This document shows, piece by piece, positions 17,796 through 26,448 of a DNA stretch of 64,000 bases (the stretch's first letter is position 1; each line of letters opens with the position of its first letter). Location: positions 248,001 through 312,000 of the forward strand of contig JBDWGH010000005.1 of the NCBI GenBank assembly GCA_039975855.1, in the 5' to 3' direction. A program made the translations under genes and the position numbers. Under the pieces are notes generated by a model that saw only the letters and a list, made by a program, of their open reading frames with translations, was not told the DNA's origin and ran no database searches. This stretch comes from Litorimonas sp039975855. GTDB taxonomy: Bacteria; Pseudomonadota; Alphaproteobacteria; Caulobacterales; Maricaulaceae.

Positions 17796-17821
17796 TGAAT
17801 AAGTGATTAATCACTCATTCA
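17796..17821. promoter_or_regulatory. TetR operator, site 1
   Basis: A perfect 14-bp palindrome AGTGATTAATCACT (17802-17815) extends to 26 bp with TGAAT and ATTCA arms and one mismatched pair. It starts 46 bp upstream of the tetR ATG, a position that suits autorepression. Confidence 0.75.
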
Positions 17822-17880
17822 ATCTAAGCGCATTTGCTTATTCTTTGTCACGCAACAAAATTGAATGCGGTAGTGTATGT

Positions 17881-17896
17881 AAGTGATTGCTCACTT
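17881..17896. promoter_or_regulatory. TetR operator, site 2
   Basis: AAGTGA-TTGC-TCACTT repeats the AGTGA-N4-TCACT core of site 1, 80 bp away, on the side facing the SDR gene (start 18021). The shared core suggests one regulator controls both directions. Confidence 0.7.
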
Positions 17897-18020
17897 TTTA
17901 GCTGGTGCGAAGTTGAATACGGGTCGCTCTGAAAACTAGGCTTGATTGCGCGGGTGCAAATCGGCAGGTCTCCGCTCAATATCAATATATTGAACACGAG
18001 CAGAGACTGCGGAGACCCTC

Positions 18021-18806
18021 ATGAAACTATCCAATGAAATTACGGCTGTTGTTACAGGCGGAGCATCAGGCCTCGGCGAGGCAACAGCGCGCGCTTTTGC
18101 AGCGAAAGGGGTCAAAGTCGGGATTTTTGACATGAATGCAGAGCGCGGCGCGATGGTCGCTTCGGAGATTGGGGGGGTCTTTGCAAAAGTAAACGTCGCA
18201 GATGAAGCCAGCGTTGACGCAGGATTTGAAGCCGTTCGCGCGGCCAATGGTACAGAGCGCCTCCTTATAAATTGTGCAGGCATCGGCTTGGGCATGAAAA
18301 CCGCAAGTCGCAAGCGCGATACGGGTGCGATAATGGCCCATGATGTCGCTGCTTATAAACGTGTCCTCGACATCAACTTGTTCGGTAGCTTCCTCTGCGC
18401 ATCAAAATCCGCCGCCGCAATGATGGCGCTTGAACCATTGGCACCTGATGGGGAACGCGGGTTAATCGTCAACACGGCATCCGTCGCGGCGCAGGATGGG
18501 CAGATTGGACAGTTAGCTTATGCAGCATCAAAGGGGGGCATACTCTCCATGGCACTTCCAATGGCACGTGACCTCGCCCGCGAAGGCATTCGTGTGAACA
18601 CAATCCTTCCAGGATTTTATGAAACACCAATTTATGAGCAGATGAAACCAGAGGTAAAAGAAAGCCTTAGGGCTCACGTGCAATTCCCGAACCGCTTTGG
18701 GCAGCCCAGTGAGTTCGGTGAGGTTGCCGTATTCATGGCCGAACACGCCTATATTAATGCAGAGTATATTCGGACGGATGCCGGTGCACGGATGCCGCCG
18801 CGCTAA
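18021..18806 (+). CDS. Short-chain dehydrogenase/reductase
   Basis: 261 aa classical SDR. The cofactor motif is TGGASGLG (residues 12-19), with NCAGIG later. The active site is S154, Y167 and K171 (YAASK). Overall pattern, including the NTASVAAQDGQIGQ segment, is close to type-2 3-hydroxyacyl-CoA dehydrogenases (HSD17B10-like), so a role in fatty-acyl-CoA oxidation is plausible and fits the neighbouring lipid genes. It is divergent from tetR and probably controlled by it through the two palindromes. Confidence 0.92.
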   Translation: MKLSNEITAVVTGGASGLGEATARAFAAKGVKVGIFDMNAERGAMVASEIGGVFAKVNVADEASVDAGFEAVRAANGTERLLINCAGIGLGMKTASRKRDTGAIMAHDVAAYKRVLDINLFGSFLCASKSAAAMMALEPLAPDGERGLIVNTASVAAQDGQIGQLAYAASKGGILSMALPMARDLAREGIRVNTILPGFYETPIYEQMKPEVKESLRAHVQFPNRFGQPSEFGEVAVFMAEHAYINAEYIRTDAGARMPPR

Positions 18807-18828
18807 ATTGAACATTGAAAGATTAACT

Positions 18829-18857
18829 GGGGCGGTATTTCACCGCCCTAATTTTTT
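18829..18857 (+). terminator. Rho-independent terminator of the SDR gene
   Basis: GGGCGGT-ATTTC-ACCGCCC is followed by TAATTTTTT. The hairpin ends on the last base of the convergent GNAT gene's stop codon. Confidence 0.88.
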
Positions 18858-19348
18858 GCGGGCAAAATACCTTGCCAATATCCCACATCGACCCATTTGC
18901 CGAATTTGAACCCAATTTCAGAAAAATGGGCAGTCTTGGTCATTCCGAACTTCTCATGCAATCCAATGCTCGCTGGGTTTGGTAAGGATATACCCCCAAT
19001 GGCAACGTGATAGCCCAAGCCTGACAGCCGTTCAAAAAGCTCAGCGTACAATCTACTACCTGTGCCGTGTCCAGTTTTCCCGTGAGCAAGATAGACACTG
19101 ATCTCTACAGAATAGCGGTAGGCGCAACGCCCTTTCCATTTACTGGCATAAGCATATCCAATCACACCGTCGTCTTCCGATTCATAAACAATGTAAGGAA
19201 GGCCGTCCGTTTTAGCGGTAGCGATGCGTAATTTTATCTCCTCGGCGTCGATTGGATCTTCTTCAAAAGTAACAACTGTATTTATGACATAGTGGTTATA
19301 TATCTCAGCGATCTCAACGGCATCGCCGGGGCCAGCATCACGGATCAT
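18848..19348 (-). CDS. GNAT N-acetyltransferase, phosphinothricin-acetyltransferase-like
   Basis: 166 aa from the ATG at 19348; AGGAG sits 7 nt upstream and overlaps the stop of the mscS-type gene. Features of the pat/bar-like subgroup are IRDAGPGDA at the start, IYNHYV, and the acetyl-CoA loop HGKTGHGTGSRLY. Chromosomal members acetylate amino-acid-like compounds such as methionine sulfone or phosphinothricin; the true substrate here is unknown. It follows the MscS gene on the same strand with 10 bp between. Confidence 0.88.
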   Translation of the reverse strand: MIRDAGPGDAVEIAEIYNHYVINTVVTFEEDPIDAEEIKLRIATAKTDGLPYIVYESEDDGVIGYAYASKWKGRCAYRYSVEISVYLAHGKTGHGTGSRLYAELFERLSGLGYHVAIGGISLPNPASIGLHEKFGMTKTAHFSEIGFKFGKWVDVGYWQGILPAKN

Positions 19349-19358
19349 CGTCAGGCTC

Positions 19359-20657
19359 CTAGGTCTTTGAATGCACAACCCGCTGCGGGAACGGGATTTC
19401 AATTCCGTTATCGCGCAGGGCCCGCCAGACGATAAAGTTCACATCACTGGTAAACTTATTCGGACCGTCATCAACACCTTCACACCAAAACTCGATGGCC
19501 ATGTTGACGCCGTTCTCACCAAAACTTCTGAACTCAAGGTCCGGCATCTCTGGTTCCGTCAAAACTTGATGGTGTTCCAAAACCTTGGGTATCAGGATGT
19601 CTTCAAGCGCATCCAAGTCGGTATCATAGGCGACAGTGAAGTGAACTTCATAACGTTGACGTGGATCTTTATGGGTCCAATTCTCATAGGCATCTTCCGT
19701 GAACTTTGTATTCGGGACCATAATGTCTTTGCCATCAGTTGTCTCGACAACGGTGTTGCGCATGTTGATCGCTTCAACAAAACCCTCTTGACCGTCCGGC
19801 AAGACCACGAAGTCCCCGACGCGAACTGACCGATCAAAAAGAATGATGAGACCAGACACAAAATTGGCCGCAATGGGTTGAAGCCCGAACCCGATACCTA
19901 GGGCGACAGCAGAGAATATAACAACGAGCCCAGACAGCGGTATATTCGCCGCGCCCATGACGAGGACCGTAATAATAATGAACAGAATGATCTGAAATAG
20001 CTTTGCGACAATCTCGCGTACGCCTACGTCTAAACTCTCTTGGGATCGAATAGCGGCTTGACCGCGTTTATTAGAAATCCCGCCGAGCCAGAAAAACAAT
20101 GCCCCAAAGATACCGAGCTTAATCAAGCTCATCAATGTGATAGGTGTGTCACCTAATTGGAAGACCGTTGCACCCTCAAGGAAGCTGGTAAGTTCGTCAA
20201 AATAGCCCAAGGAGATAATCAGCCCAAGAGGTATCAACGTCCATATCGCAATTTTCTTAATCAGCGGGTCCGTGACAAATGTTTTGATCGCCCGAAAAAT
20301 AAGAAAAACCATCGCAAGCGATTGAGCTAGTTTCACAAGCCAGTCTTGGCCCAGAGACGGAACGGCCTTCAGAATTGCTGCAAAGAGCGCCAACAAGATA
20401 ACAACCAGTAAAGCCCGAAGAAAATTGCCCGCGGTAAAGATGACGCGCCGGACCGGAAGAAATTTCACATCATCCGCTGGTTTGTCTCGGAACAGAAAAA
20501 TGCCCTTCCGAATGAACCGCGCAAATAGCGGCGCTAACAAGACAGCCGCAACCACGGCTCCCACTTGCGCGAGGAAACTCGGGCTTTGTGCCCAAGCGAG
20601 GAGTTGTTGTCCCCATTCGTTCAACATCGCTTGAAATTCGGCTGTGTTCGTTGGCAT
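19359..20657 (-). CDS. MscS-type mechanosensitive channel
   Basis: 432 aa. Several N-terminal hydrophobic segments (about 30-200) precede the MscS core. The pore-lining helix region is VVIFSAVALGIGFGLQPIAANF (described, 22 residues, rich in Gly and Ala). The beta domain begins GDFVVLPDGQEGFVEAI. The C-terminal soluble cage domain runs to residue 432. It likely releases solutes at hypo-osmotic shock from the inner membrane. It is the first of a two-gene unit with the GNAT enzyme. Confidence 0.94.
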   Translation of the reverse strand: MPTNTAEFQAMLNEWGQQLLAWAQSPSFLAQVGAVVAAVLLAPLFARFIRKGIFLFRDKPADDVKFLPVRRVIFTAGNFLRALLVVILLALFAAILKAVPSLGQDWLVKLAQSLAMVFLIFRAIKTFVTDPLIKKIAIWTLIPLGLIISLGYFDELTSFLEGATVFQLGDTPITLMSLIKLGIFGALFFWLGGISNKRGQAAIRSQESLDVGVREIVAKLFQIILFIIITVLVMGAANIPLSGLVVIFSAVALGIGFGLQPIAANFVSGLIILFDRSVRVGDFVVLPDGQEGFVEAINMRNTVVETTDGKDIMVPNTKFTEDAYENWTHKDPRQRYEVHFTVAYDTDLDALEDILIPKVLEHHQVLTEPEMPDLEFRSFGENGVNMAIEFWCEGVDDGPNKFTSDVNFIVWRALRDNGIEIPFPQRVVHSKT

Positions 20658-20757
20658 TCAGTTGGCCCCTTATTGAATCGCAATTTGCCTAATGCTGTGG
20701 GTAGCTTTTGTAAACGGGTTTGGGCTATGGAGACGCCGAATTAAAGGAATGCATATC

Positions 20758-21981
20758 ATGAGTTCACCCAAAAAAGTCGTCTTGGCCTATTCAGGCGGTC
20801 TAGACACCTCAATCATCTTGAAGTGGCTTCAAGAAGAAAAAGGCTGCGAAGTCGTCACATTCACGGCCGATTTGGGTCAGGGTGAGGAACTAGAACCTGC
20901 GCGCCGCAAAGCAGAAGCAGCTGGCGTGAAAGAGATTTTCATTGATGACTTACGCGAAGAATTTGTCCGCGATTTCGTTTTTCCGATGTTCCGCGCCAAC
21001 GCGCTATATGAAGGATTATACTTGCTTGGCACCTCAATCGCGCGGCCATTGATTTCCAAACGCCAGATAGAGATTGCCCACCAAGTCGGCGCAGACGCGG
21101 TTTGTCATGGCGCGACGGGTAAAGGAAATGATCAGGTGCGGTTTGAACTGGGTTATTACGCACTTGATCCAGAAATCAAAGTGATTGCACCTTGGCGCGA
21201 ATGGGATTTGAATTCTCGGAACAAGCTCATTGAATATGCTGAAAAGCACAATATCGAGATCGCCAAAGATAAGCGTGGAGAGGCGCCGTTTTCTGTCGAC
21301 GCAAACCTCTTGCACACATCATCCGAAGGTAAAGTTCTTGAGGACCCGTTTGAAGAGGCGCCTGAGTATATATACCAGCGTACGGTTTCCCCGGAAGACG
21401 CACCGGACAAAGCGACTTATATTGAAGTCGGATTTGAACGCGGAGACGCCGTTTCAATTGACGGCGTTGAAATGTCACCCGCAACGATATTGACCAAATT
21501 GAATGAGCTCGGCGGCGCCAACGGGATTGGCCGTTTGGATCTGTTAGAAAACCGCTATGTCGGCATGAAATCGCGTGGTGTCTATGAAACACCTGGCGGA
21601 ACCGTTTTGCTTATGGCGCATCGCGGAATTGAACAAATCACAATGGATAAAGGCGCAAGCCATTTGAAAGACGAGCTCATGCCGAAATATGCCGAGTTGG
21701 TTTACAACGGATATTGGTACTCGCCTGAACGGGAAATGTTACAAGCTGCCATCGATAAATCCCAGGAACTCGTCACAGGAACAGTTCGTCTGAAGCTTTA
21801 TAAAGGCAATGTCGATATCGTTGGACGCAAGTCGCCTTACTCACTTTACAGCCAAGAACACGTCACCTTCGAAGAAGACGATGTTTACGATCAGGCCGAT
21901 GCGGGAGGCTTCATCAAAATCAATGCACTTCGCCTTCGTCTGTTGAAAGCACGTGACCGAAAGGCCGGGAAAAATAATTAA
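20758..21981 (+). CDS. argG: Argininosuccinate synthase
   Basis: 407 aa from the ATG at 20758, chosen because AAGGA lies 9 nt upstream and the protein then begins MSSPKKVVLAYSGGLDTS, the family start with the ATP pyrophosphatase P-loop. It condenses citrulline and aspartate in arginine synthesis. The later segments GATGKGNDQVRFELGYYAL (citrulline/aspartate site) and VGMKSRGVYETPGG are diagnostic. The stop interlocks with the convergent LytTR gene (TTAA, 21978-21981). Confidence 0.98.
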   Translation: MSSPKKVVLAYSGGLDTSIILKWLQEEKGCEVVTFTADLGQGEELEPARRKAEAAGVKEIFIDDLREEFVRDFVFPMFRANALYEGLYLLGTSIARPLISKRQIEIAHQVGADAVCHGATGKGNDQVRFELGYYALDPEIKVIAPWREWDLNSRNKLIEYAEKHNIEIAKDKRGEAPFSVDANLLHTSSEGKVLEDPFEEAPEYIYQRTVSPEDAPDKATYIEVGFERGDAVSIDGVEMSPATILTKLNELGGANGIGRLDLLENRYVGMKSRGVYETPGGTVLLMAHRGIEQITMDKGASHLKDELMPKYAELVYNGYWYSPEREMLQAAIDKSQELVTGTVRLKLYKGNVDIVGRKSPYSLYSQEHVTFEEDDVYDQADAGGFIKINALRLRLLKARDRKAGKNN

Positions 21982-22790
21982 GCCGCTAAGCCTGATTTAT
22001 ATTTTCGGCCAATAGGCAAACGAACGCCTGTTGAGAGCACAGCGCCATTTGTATCAAATGCATGTAAGTGCTCGCGCGTCGTCAGATAGGACCGGTGCAG
22101 ACGTACAGGGTCTGCAGCGGCATCCCGTAAAAGAACCTCGAGTTCTGCCAAAGTAATCCGGATAAAATGCATGCCGGATTTCGTGTGGATCTCGACATAA
22201 TTTCCTGACGATTTGGCGTGGACGATTTCTTCCGCGGGCAATGCAATTGTTCGACCTCCGGATTTTAAAGATAGGCGGCCAGTCCGCTTGGCGTCCTGCC
22301 GCGCCGCTTCCAATTCTTCTTGCATCGCCCCGATATGCCGCGCGGTCAGGAAAGTGCTCAATATTAGCACATAGCTGAATACGTCTTTCCGGATTTCATA
22401 GGCCCATGGCTCTAACCTAAACAACCCGAAATTATACTGACCGTCTGCAACTGAACTCCAGAAGAGGTGGCGGATCCCGACCATTAAAACGATATGCAGG
22501 ACCGAAAAGATGGCAAAACCCAGAAGATAAATTGGTAATCGCCGCGCGGCATTGGACAGAGAAATAGGAAAAATGTTCAACCAGATAGGGATCGTCAGCG
22601 CAGCGCAAATTAACGCGAAATGCGAACTGATTTCATAAAGCCATTCTGCCGCTAGCCCGCCAACATCCTTAACGCCGTGCCGAGCTATTTCCATTTGCTC
22701 TGTTGTGCCTTCGACAAAGAGGGAGAGACAATGCAATGCGAGAATTATCCCCCAAGCATAACGATCAGATTTGGGGTCAATTGAAGTCAT
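21978..22790 (-). CDS. LytTR-domain transcriptional regulator with membrane domain
   Basis: 270 aa. Four hydrophobic segments (about 12-28, 52-74, 84-106 and 132-150) precede a short helical linker and a C-terminal LytTR DNA-binding domain (about 170-268) with EEIVHAKSSGNYVEIHT and RLHRSYLTTREHL. It has no receiver domain, so it probably senses a membrane or lipid signal directly. It faces an acyltransferase gene across about 170 bp that contain four regularly spaced repeats, its likely binding sites. Confidence 0.92.
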   Translation of the reverse strand: MTSIDPKSDRYAWGIILALHCLSLFVEGTTEQMEIARHGVKDVGGLAAEWLYEISSHFALICAALTIPIWLNIFPISLSNAARRLPIYLLGFAIFSVLHIVLMVGIRHLFWSSVADGQYNFGLFRLEPWAYEIRKDVFSYVLILSTFLTARHIGAMQEELEAARQDAKRTGRLSLKSGGRTIALPAEEIVHAKSSGNYVEIHTKSGMHFIRITLAELEVLLRDAAADPVRLHRSYLTTREHLHAFDTNGAVLSTGVRLPIGRKYKSGLAA

Positions 22791-22830
22791 GTCGGAAAGG
22801 ATAAAGGTCTCTCTTAAATCGTCTAGCCCC

Positions 22831-22900
22831 TTTCGTCCCTAGTGGCTGCCGTTCGTCACAGAGCCCGTCATCTCGTCACTATCTGGAGCCATTAGTCACA
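22831..22900. promoter_or_regulatory. Four direct repeats, 20-bp period: LytTR operator array
   Basis: The 10-mers starting at 22831, 22851, 22871 and 22891 are TTTCGTCCCT, GTTCGTCACA, TCTCGTCACT and ATTAGTCACA, giving the consensus NTTCGTCACW. The period is exactly 20 bp, about two helical turns. LytTR proteins bind direct repeats with about two-turn spacing. The array lies between the divergent LytTR and acyltransferase genes. Confidence 0.72.
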
Positions 22901-22962
22901 TTCAGATCGCACAATTACCTGATGGGCGGCAGCAGTCGCCTTGAGATTTATTGGAGACGAAT

Positions 22963-24126
22963 GTGACTCAACGGCGGTATGATTTAGATAGCCTGCGTAT
23001 ATTCGCATTCGGGCTTTTGATTTTTTATCATGTCGGCATGTTTTATGTCAGTTGGGGGTGGCATGTAAAAAGCGTTCATGCCGGACCAGCGGCGGAAGCC
23101 CTCATGCGCTTGCTCAACCCGTGGAGGCTGCCTTTACTCTTCTTGATTTCAGGAGCCGCGCTTCGCTTTGCAATGGATAAATCGGAAAGCTTGAAACAGT
23201 TCACTTGGGTTCGAACGGGGCGGCTACTCTGGCCGTTGCTTTTCGGGATGTTCATAATCGTCATGCCGCAAGCCTGGTTGCAGCTCGTAGAAAACGGTGA
23301 GTTCACGGGCGGCGTGATTGATTTCTATCCCGGCTATTTACGAAATGAATATTCGATCACGACACCGACGTGGAACCATCTTTGGTACGTGGCTTACATT
23401 CTCGTTTACACACTTATGCTGGCCCCTATTTCCAGATTGCTTTCTCGATTTTCCGAAAAAGTTGAAGGAAGTCTTGAAAGGCTTTTTTTTGGCCGATTGG
23501 GTGTGCTGATCCTCATTACCGCGATCTTTCTGCCGCATGCCGTCATCCGCCTGACGTTAGATCCATATTTTCCGACAACCCATGATTTGACCGGAGATTG
23601 GGCGAACCATGCGCATAGTTTCCTCTGGCTCATAACGGGATATGTCATCGCTAAATCCTCAGCGGTTTGGGCGACATTGCAGCGAGGGCGATGGATATTG
23701 CTCGGCTTGGTCTCGGTGCTTGCGATTGTCTTGACGCTGACCTGGAATAATTGGGACGCGATTGCGGAAGCGGAAACGTGGTTGTTTCCCGCCCGCATGG
23801 GCCGCGTTCTCTATTTCACGGCAATGATCTTGTGCCTGCTAGCCTGGGCACAGGCAATTGTATCTGTGAAATGGCGTGGACTGACTTATCTTACCGAAGC
23901 GATATTTCCATATTATATTCTTCATCAAACGATCATTGTGATGGCGGGGTTTTGGCTAACGCGGCAAGGCTTAAACGTCTGGACCGAATTCGCCGCCGTC
24001 ATGGCGGCAACAATATTAGGCTGCGGTATTGGGCACGAGATTATTCGGCGTATAAAATGGTTACGTCCACTTTTTGGCTTAAAACCTATTTCTAAGGGGC
24101 GTCGGAAGAAATCGCATTATCAATAA
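22963..24126 (+). CDS. Acyltransferase-3 family membrane protein (OpgC-like)
   Basis: 387 aa from the GTG at 22963, chosen because GGAG lies 6 nt upstream; a TTG at 22951 is the other option. It begins QRRYDLDSLRIFAF, the family start with the catalytic-type R/D region, and has about ten hydrophobic segments. FPYYILHQTIIV near the C-terminus is typical. Members O-acylate surface glycans such as glucans or polysaccharides, and the acceptor is unknown here. It is divergent from the LytTR gene and probably controlled by it. The 3' end overlaps the convergent Pro-rich gene by 35 bp. Confidence 0.9.
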   Translation: MTQRRYDLDSLRIFAFGLLIFYHVGMFYVSWGWHVKSVHAGPAAEALMRLLNPWRLPLLFLISGAALRFAMDKSESLKQFTWVRTGRLLWPLLFGMFIIVMPQAWLQLVENGEFTGGVIDFYPGYLRNEYSITTPTWNHLWYVAYILVYTLMLAPISRLLSRFSEKVEGSLERLFFGRLGVLILITAIFLPHAVIRLTLDPYFPTTHDLTGDWANHAHSFLWLITGYVIAKSSAVWATLQRGRWILLGLVSVLAIVLTLTWNNWDAIAEAETWLFPARMGRVLYFTAMILCLLAWAQAIVSVKWRGLTYLTEAIFPYYILHQTIIVMAGFWLTRQGLNVWTEFAAVMAATILGCGIGHEIIRRIKWLRPLFGLKPISKGRRKKSHYQ

Positions 24127-24811
24127 ATGTGTCGCCGTCTGTCGCGGTGGGCGTAATTTCGACAATAGAGGATGGCGTATATTGGATCTGTGACTGAGCA
24201 GGTGCATCACCGCCAATCAAATTCAAAACCATGGGCAGAATAAACGCTCCAACAACGAGACCTGTCACAGCCCCAATCGCAAAATTCTTGTTAAACAGCG
24301 ACCCCGACCCGGCAGGTGCTTGCACATTCTGTTCGGATGATTGCGGTTTGGGTGAGCGCTTCAGAAGTTTCACAATGAAACTCTTTGATGGCTCATCTTC
24401 CAAGGCGGGTTGAACGTGCGGGGCCGGTTGAATTTGGGGTGCGAGCGGCGGCGGTCCAGGCTGAACATAGTGTTGTTGCAGCTGGGGATGATGTTGCGGC
24501 GGAGCATATTGGGGCGATTGCGCCATTTGCGATGGAGCTTGCGGCTGGAGGTGCTGCGAGGGGTGAGGGGCCGGCATATATTGCACGGGTTGCATTTGGG
24601 TATGCGGAACCTGCTGCTGCGGCGCGGGTTGAGCATAAGCTTGCGGTGCAGGCTGATAAGGGACCGGCTGTATTTGAGGTTGAGCCCGGGGGGCGTTGTG
24701 CATGGGGGCTGGGATTGCGTCCGCCATTTGCGGCGCCGTCGTGGGCGTCATCATATCAGGCGTCCAGGGTACGGCCGTCGGCGCTGGATTTGTTTGTGTT
24801 GGCTCAGTCAT
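24092..24811 (-). CDS. Pro/Gln-rich protein with C-terminal membrane anchor
   Basis: 239 aa from the ATG at 24811; a start at 24832 is possible. About the first 145 residues are low-complexity, rich in Pro, Gln, Ala and Met with PQAQP/QPAP-like repeats. Then come a basic stretch and one hydrophobic segment near residue 178-200 (AIGAVTGLVVGAFILPMVL). The last about 30 residues are Asp/Thr/Ser-rich and extracytoplasmic by this topology. No family is recognised. The frame is coherent through the membrane segment, so it is probably real, and a polar or scaffold function is a guess. Confidence 0.6.
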   Translation of the reverse strand: MTEPTQTNPAPTAVPWTPDMMTPTTAPQMADAIPAPMHNAPRAQPQIQPVPYQPAPQAYAQPAPQQQVPHTQMQPVQYMPAPHPSQHLQPQAPSQMAQSPQYAPPQHHPQLQQHYVQPGPPPLAPQIQPAPHVQPALEDEPSKSFIVKLLKRSPKPQSSEQNVQAPAGSGSLFNKNFAIGAVTGLVVGAFILPMVLNLIGGDAPAQSQIQYTPSSIVEITPTATDGDTFIDNAISSDAP

Positions 24812-24954
24812 GCTCACGTCCCATGTTTTCAACCTTCAGTATGGTTGCCAAAACCTAAAGCCGCGTTAAGCGCGATTTGCCTTGTGTGAAGAATACAATT
24901 TGTGCGCACTGCCCAAAATTGAGGTTACAATTGCGTACCCCACCCGTTACGGAG

Positions 24955-24977
24955 GGACAATTACGCCAGGATTGTCC
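24955..24977 (+). promoter_or_regulatory. Inverted repeat before the glutamate dehydrogenase gene
   Basis: GGACAAT-N9-ATTGTCC lies just upstream of the Shine-Dalgarno AGAGG and 15 bp before the start codon. It could be an operator or a leader hairpin affecting translation. Confidence 0.35.
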
Positions 24978-24991
24978 AAAGAGGTTCTATC

Positions 24992-26407
24992 ATGTCCAAT
25001 GCGTCTCCCAATGAACTCGGCTTTCGCGAATCCGTTGAACTGATGTTCAACCGAGCGGCCAGTTATATGGACATATCGGATAAGCTGATCGAGAAAATTC
25101 GAGTTTGTAACGCGACATATACCGTCCGATTTGGCGTTAAGCTGCGCGGTGATATTCATACCTTTACGGGATACCGTTCCGTCCATTCCGAACATAAAGA
25201 GCCCGTCAAAGGGGGTATCCGCTATTCCCTCGGTGTGAACCAAGACGAGGTCGAGGCGCTGGCAGCGTTGATGACCTATAAATGCGCACTGGTGGATGTG
25301 CCGTTTGGAGGCTCCAAAGGGGGTCTGTGCATTAATCCAAAAGATTGGAACGAAGAAGAATTGGAGCGCATTACCCGCCGCTTTACCTTCGAATTGGCCC
25401 GCCGCGATTTGATCCATCCATCCCTCAATGTACCTGCGCCTGATATGGGCACGGGAGAACGTGAAATGGCATGGATGGCAGATGAGTATCGCCGTCTCAA
25501 TAATGACAATATGGATGCCGTTGCTTGTGTCACTGGCAAGCCGGTGCATTTGGGCGGCATTATGGGCAGAACCGAAGCCACAGGCCGCGGTGTGCAGTTC
25601 GCGCTTCAAGAATTTTTCCGTCATTCAGAGGATGTCAAAGCGGCAGGTTTCCGCGGTGATTTGAAAGGCAAAAAGATTGTCGTTCAAGGTCTCGGCAATG
25701 TGGGCTTCCATGCGGCGCTGTTCCTTCAAACCGAAGACAAAGCTAAAATCATAACGGTTATCGAGCGCGACGGTGTGATCCGGAACAAAGACGGTCTCGA
25801 TATTCAAAAATTAAAAGATCACATGATGTCGGGAGCGCCTCTAGCTGAGTTTGAAGGCGGTACAGTCTCGCAAGACAAAAATGCCTTAGCGGATAAATGC
25901 GATATTTTGATTCCCGCTGCCCTCGAGTCCGTTATCAATTTGTCCAATGCGCATGACATAAAAACCAAGCTCATCATCGAAGCGGCGAATGGTCCTGTCA
26001 CGGCCAAGGCTGATAAAATTTTACGTGATCGCGGGGTCACAATCATTCCCGATATGTATGCCAATGCGGGCGGCGTGACCGTATCCTATTTTGAGTGGGT
26101 TAAAAACATCAACCAAATCCGGTTTGGCCGCTTGCAACGCCGCTATGAAGAAGGCCGGAATAGTGCCTTGATTGGTGCCCTTGAAAAACAAGGCATGAAA
26201 TTTACACGCGATTTTAAATCAAAATTTCTGGATGGGGCGGATGAACTAGACCTTGTTCGGGCAGGCCTCGATGACACCATGCGTTTATCCTACCGCAATA
26301 TCCGCGATACACTCCGGGAAAAGCCGGAACTAGAAGACCTTCGGACAGCTGCCTTTTATTGCGCCATCAATGATATCGCCCTGCATTACCGCAGCATTGG
26401 ATTATAA
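24992..26407 (+). CDS. NAD(P)-dependent glutamate dehydrogenase
   Basis: 471 aa of the Glu/Leu/Phe/Val dehydrogenase family. It interconverts glutamate and 2-oxoglutarate plus ammonia. The substrate motif is KGGIRYSLGV, with the catalytic Lys in MTYKCALVDVPFGGSKGG (described). The nucleotide-binding loop is VVQGLGNVGFHAA. The NADP/NAD preference cannot be decided by eye; the acidic residues after the Rossmann motif were not checked. A GC-poor terminator-like hairpin follows at 26420. Confidence 0.95.
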   Translation: MSNASPNELGFRESVELMFNRAASYMDISDKLIEKIRVCNATYTVRFGVKLRGDIHTFTGYRSVHSEHKEPVKGGIRYSLGVNQDEVEALAALMTYKCALVDVPFGGSKGGLCINPKDWNEEELERITRRFTFELARRDLIHPSLNVPAPDMGTGEREMAWMADEYRRLNNDNMDAVACVTGKPVHLGGIMGRTEATGRGVQFALQEFFRHSEDVKAAGFRGDLKGKKIVVQGLGNVGFHAALFLQTEDKAKIITVIERDGVIRNKDGLDIQKLKDHMMSGAPLAEFEGGTVSQDKNALADKCDILIPAALESVINLSNAHDIKTKLIIEAANGPVTAKADKILRDRGVTIIPDMYANAGGVTVSYFEWVKNINQIRFGRLQRRYEEGRNSALIGALEKQGMKFTRDFKSKFLDGADELDLVRAGLDDTMRLSYRNIRDTLREKPELEDLRTAAFYCAINDIALHYRSIGL

Positions 26408-26419
26408 TTAGATAATGAG

Positions 26420-26448
26420 AAGCAAGAGCCTTAGCACTTTGCTTTTTT
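26420..26448 (+). terminator. Weak terminator after glutamate dehydrogenase
   Basis: AAGCAA pairs with TTGCTT around a 13-nt loop and runs into six T. The stem is short and AT-rich, so efficiency is uncertain. Confidence 0.45.

Noticed and set aside
20692..20757. Upstream extension of argG
   Set aside because: The longer frame adds a non-family N-terminus, while the ATG at 20758 has a well-placed Shine-Dalgarno and the conserved start.
24385..24889. Plus-strand frames opposite the Pro/Gln-rich gene
   Set aside because: They reflect the repetitive minus-strand codons; the minus frame includes a clear membrane segment and is preferred.
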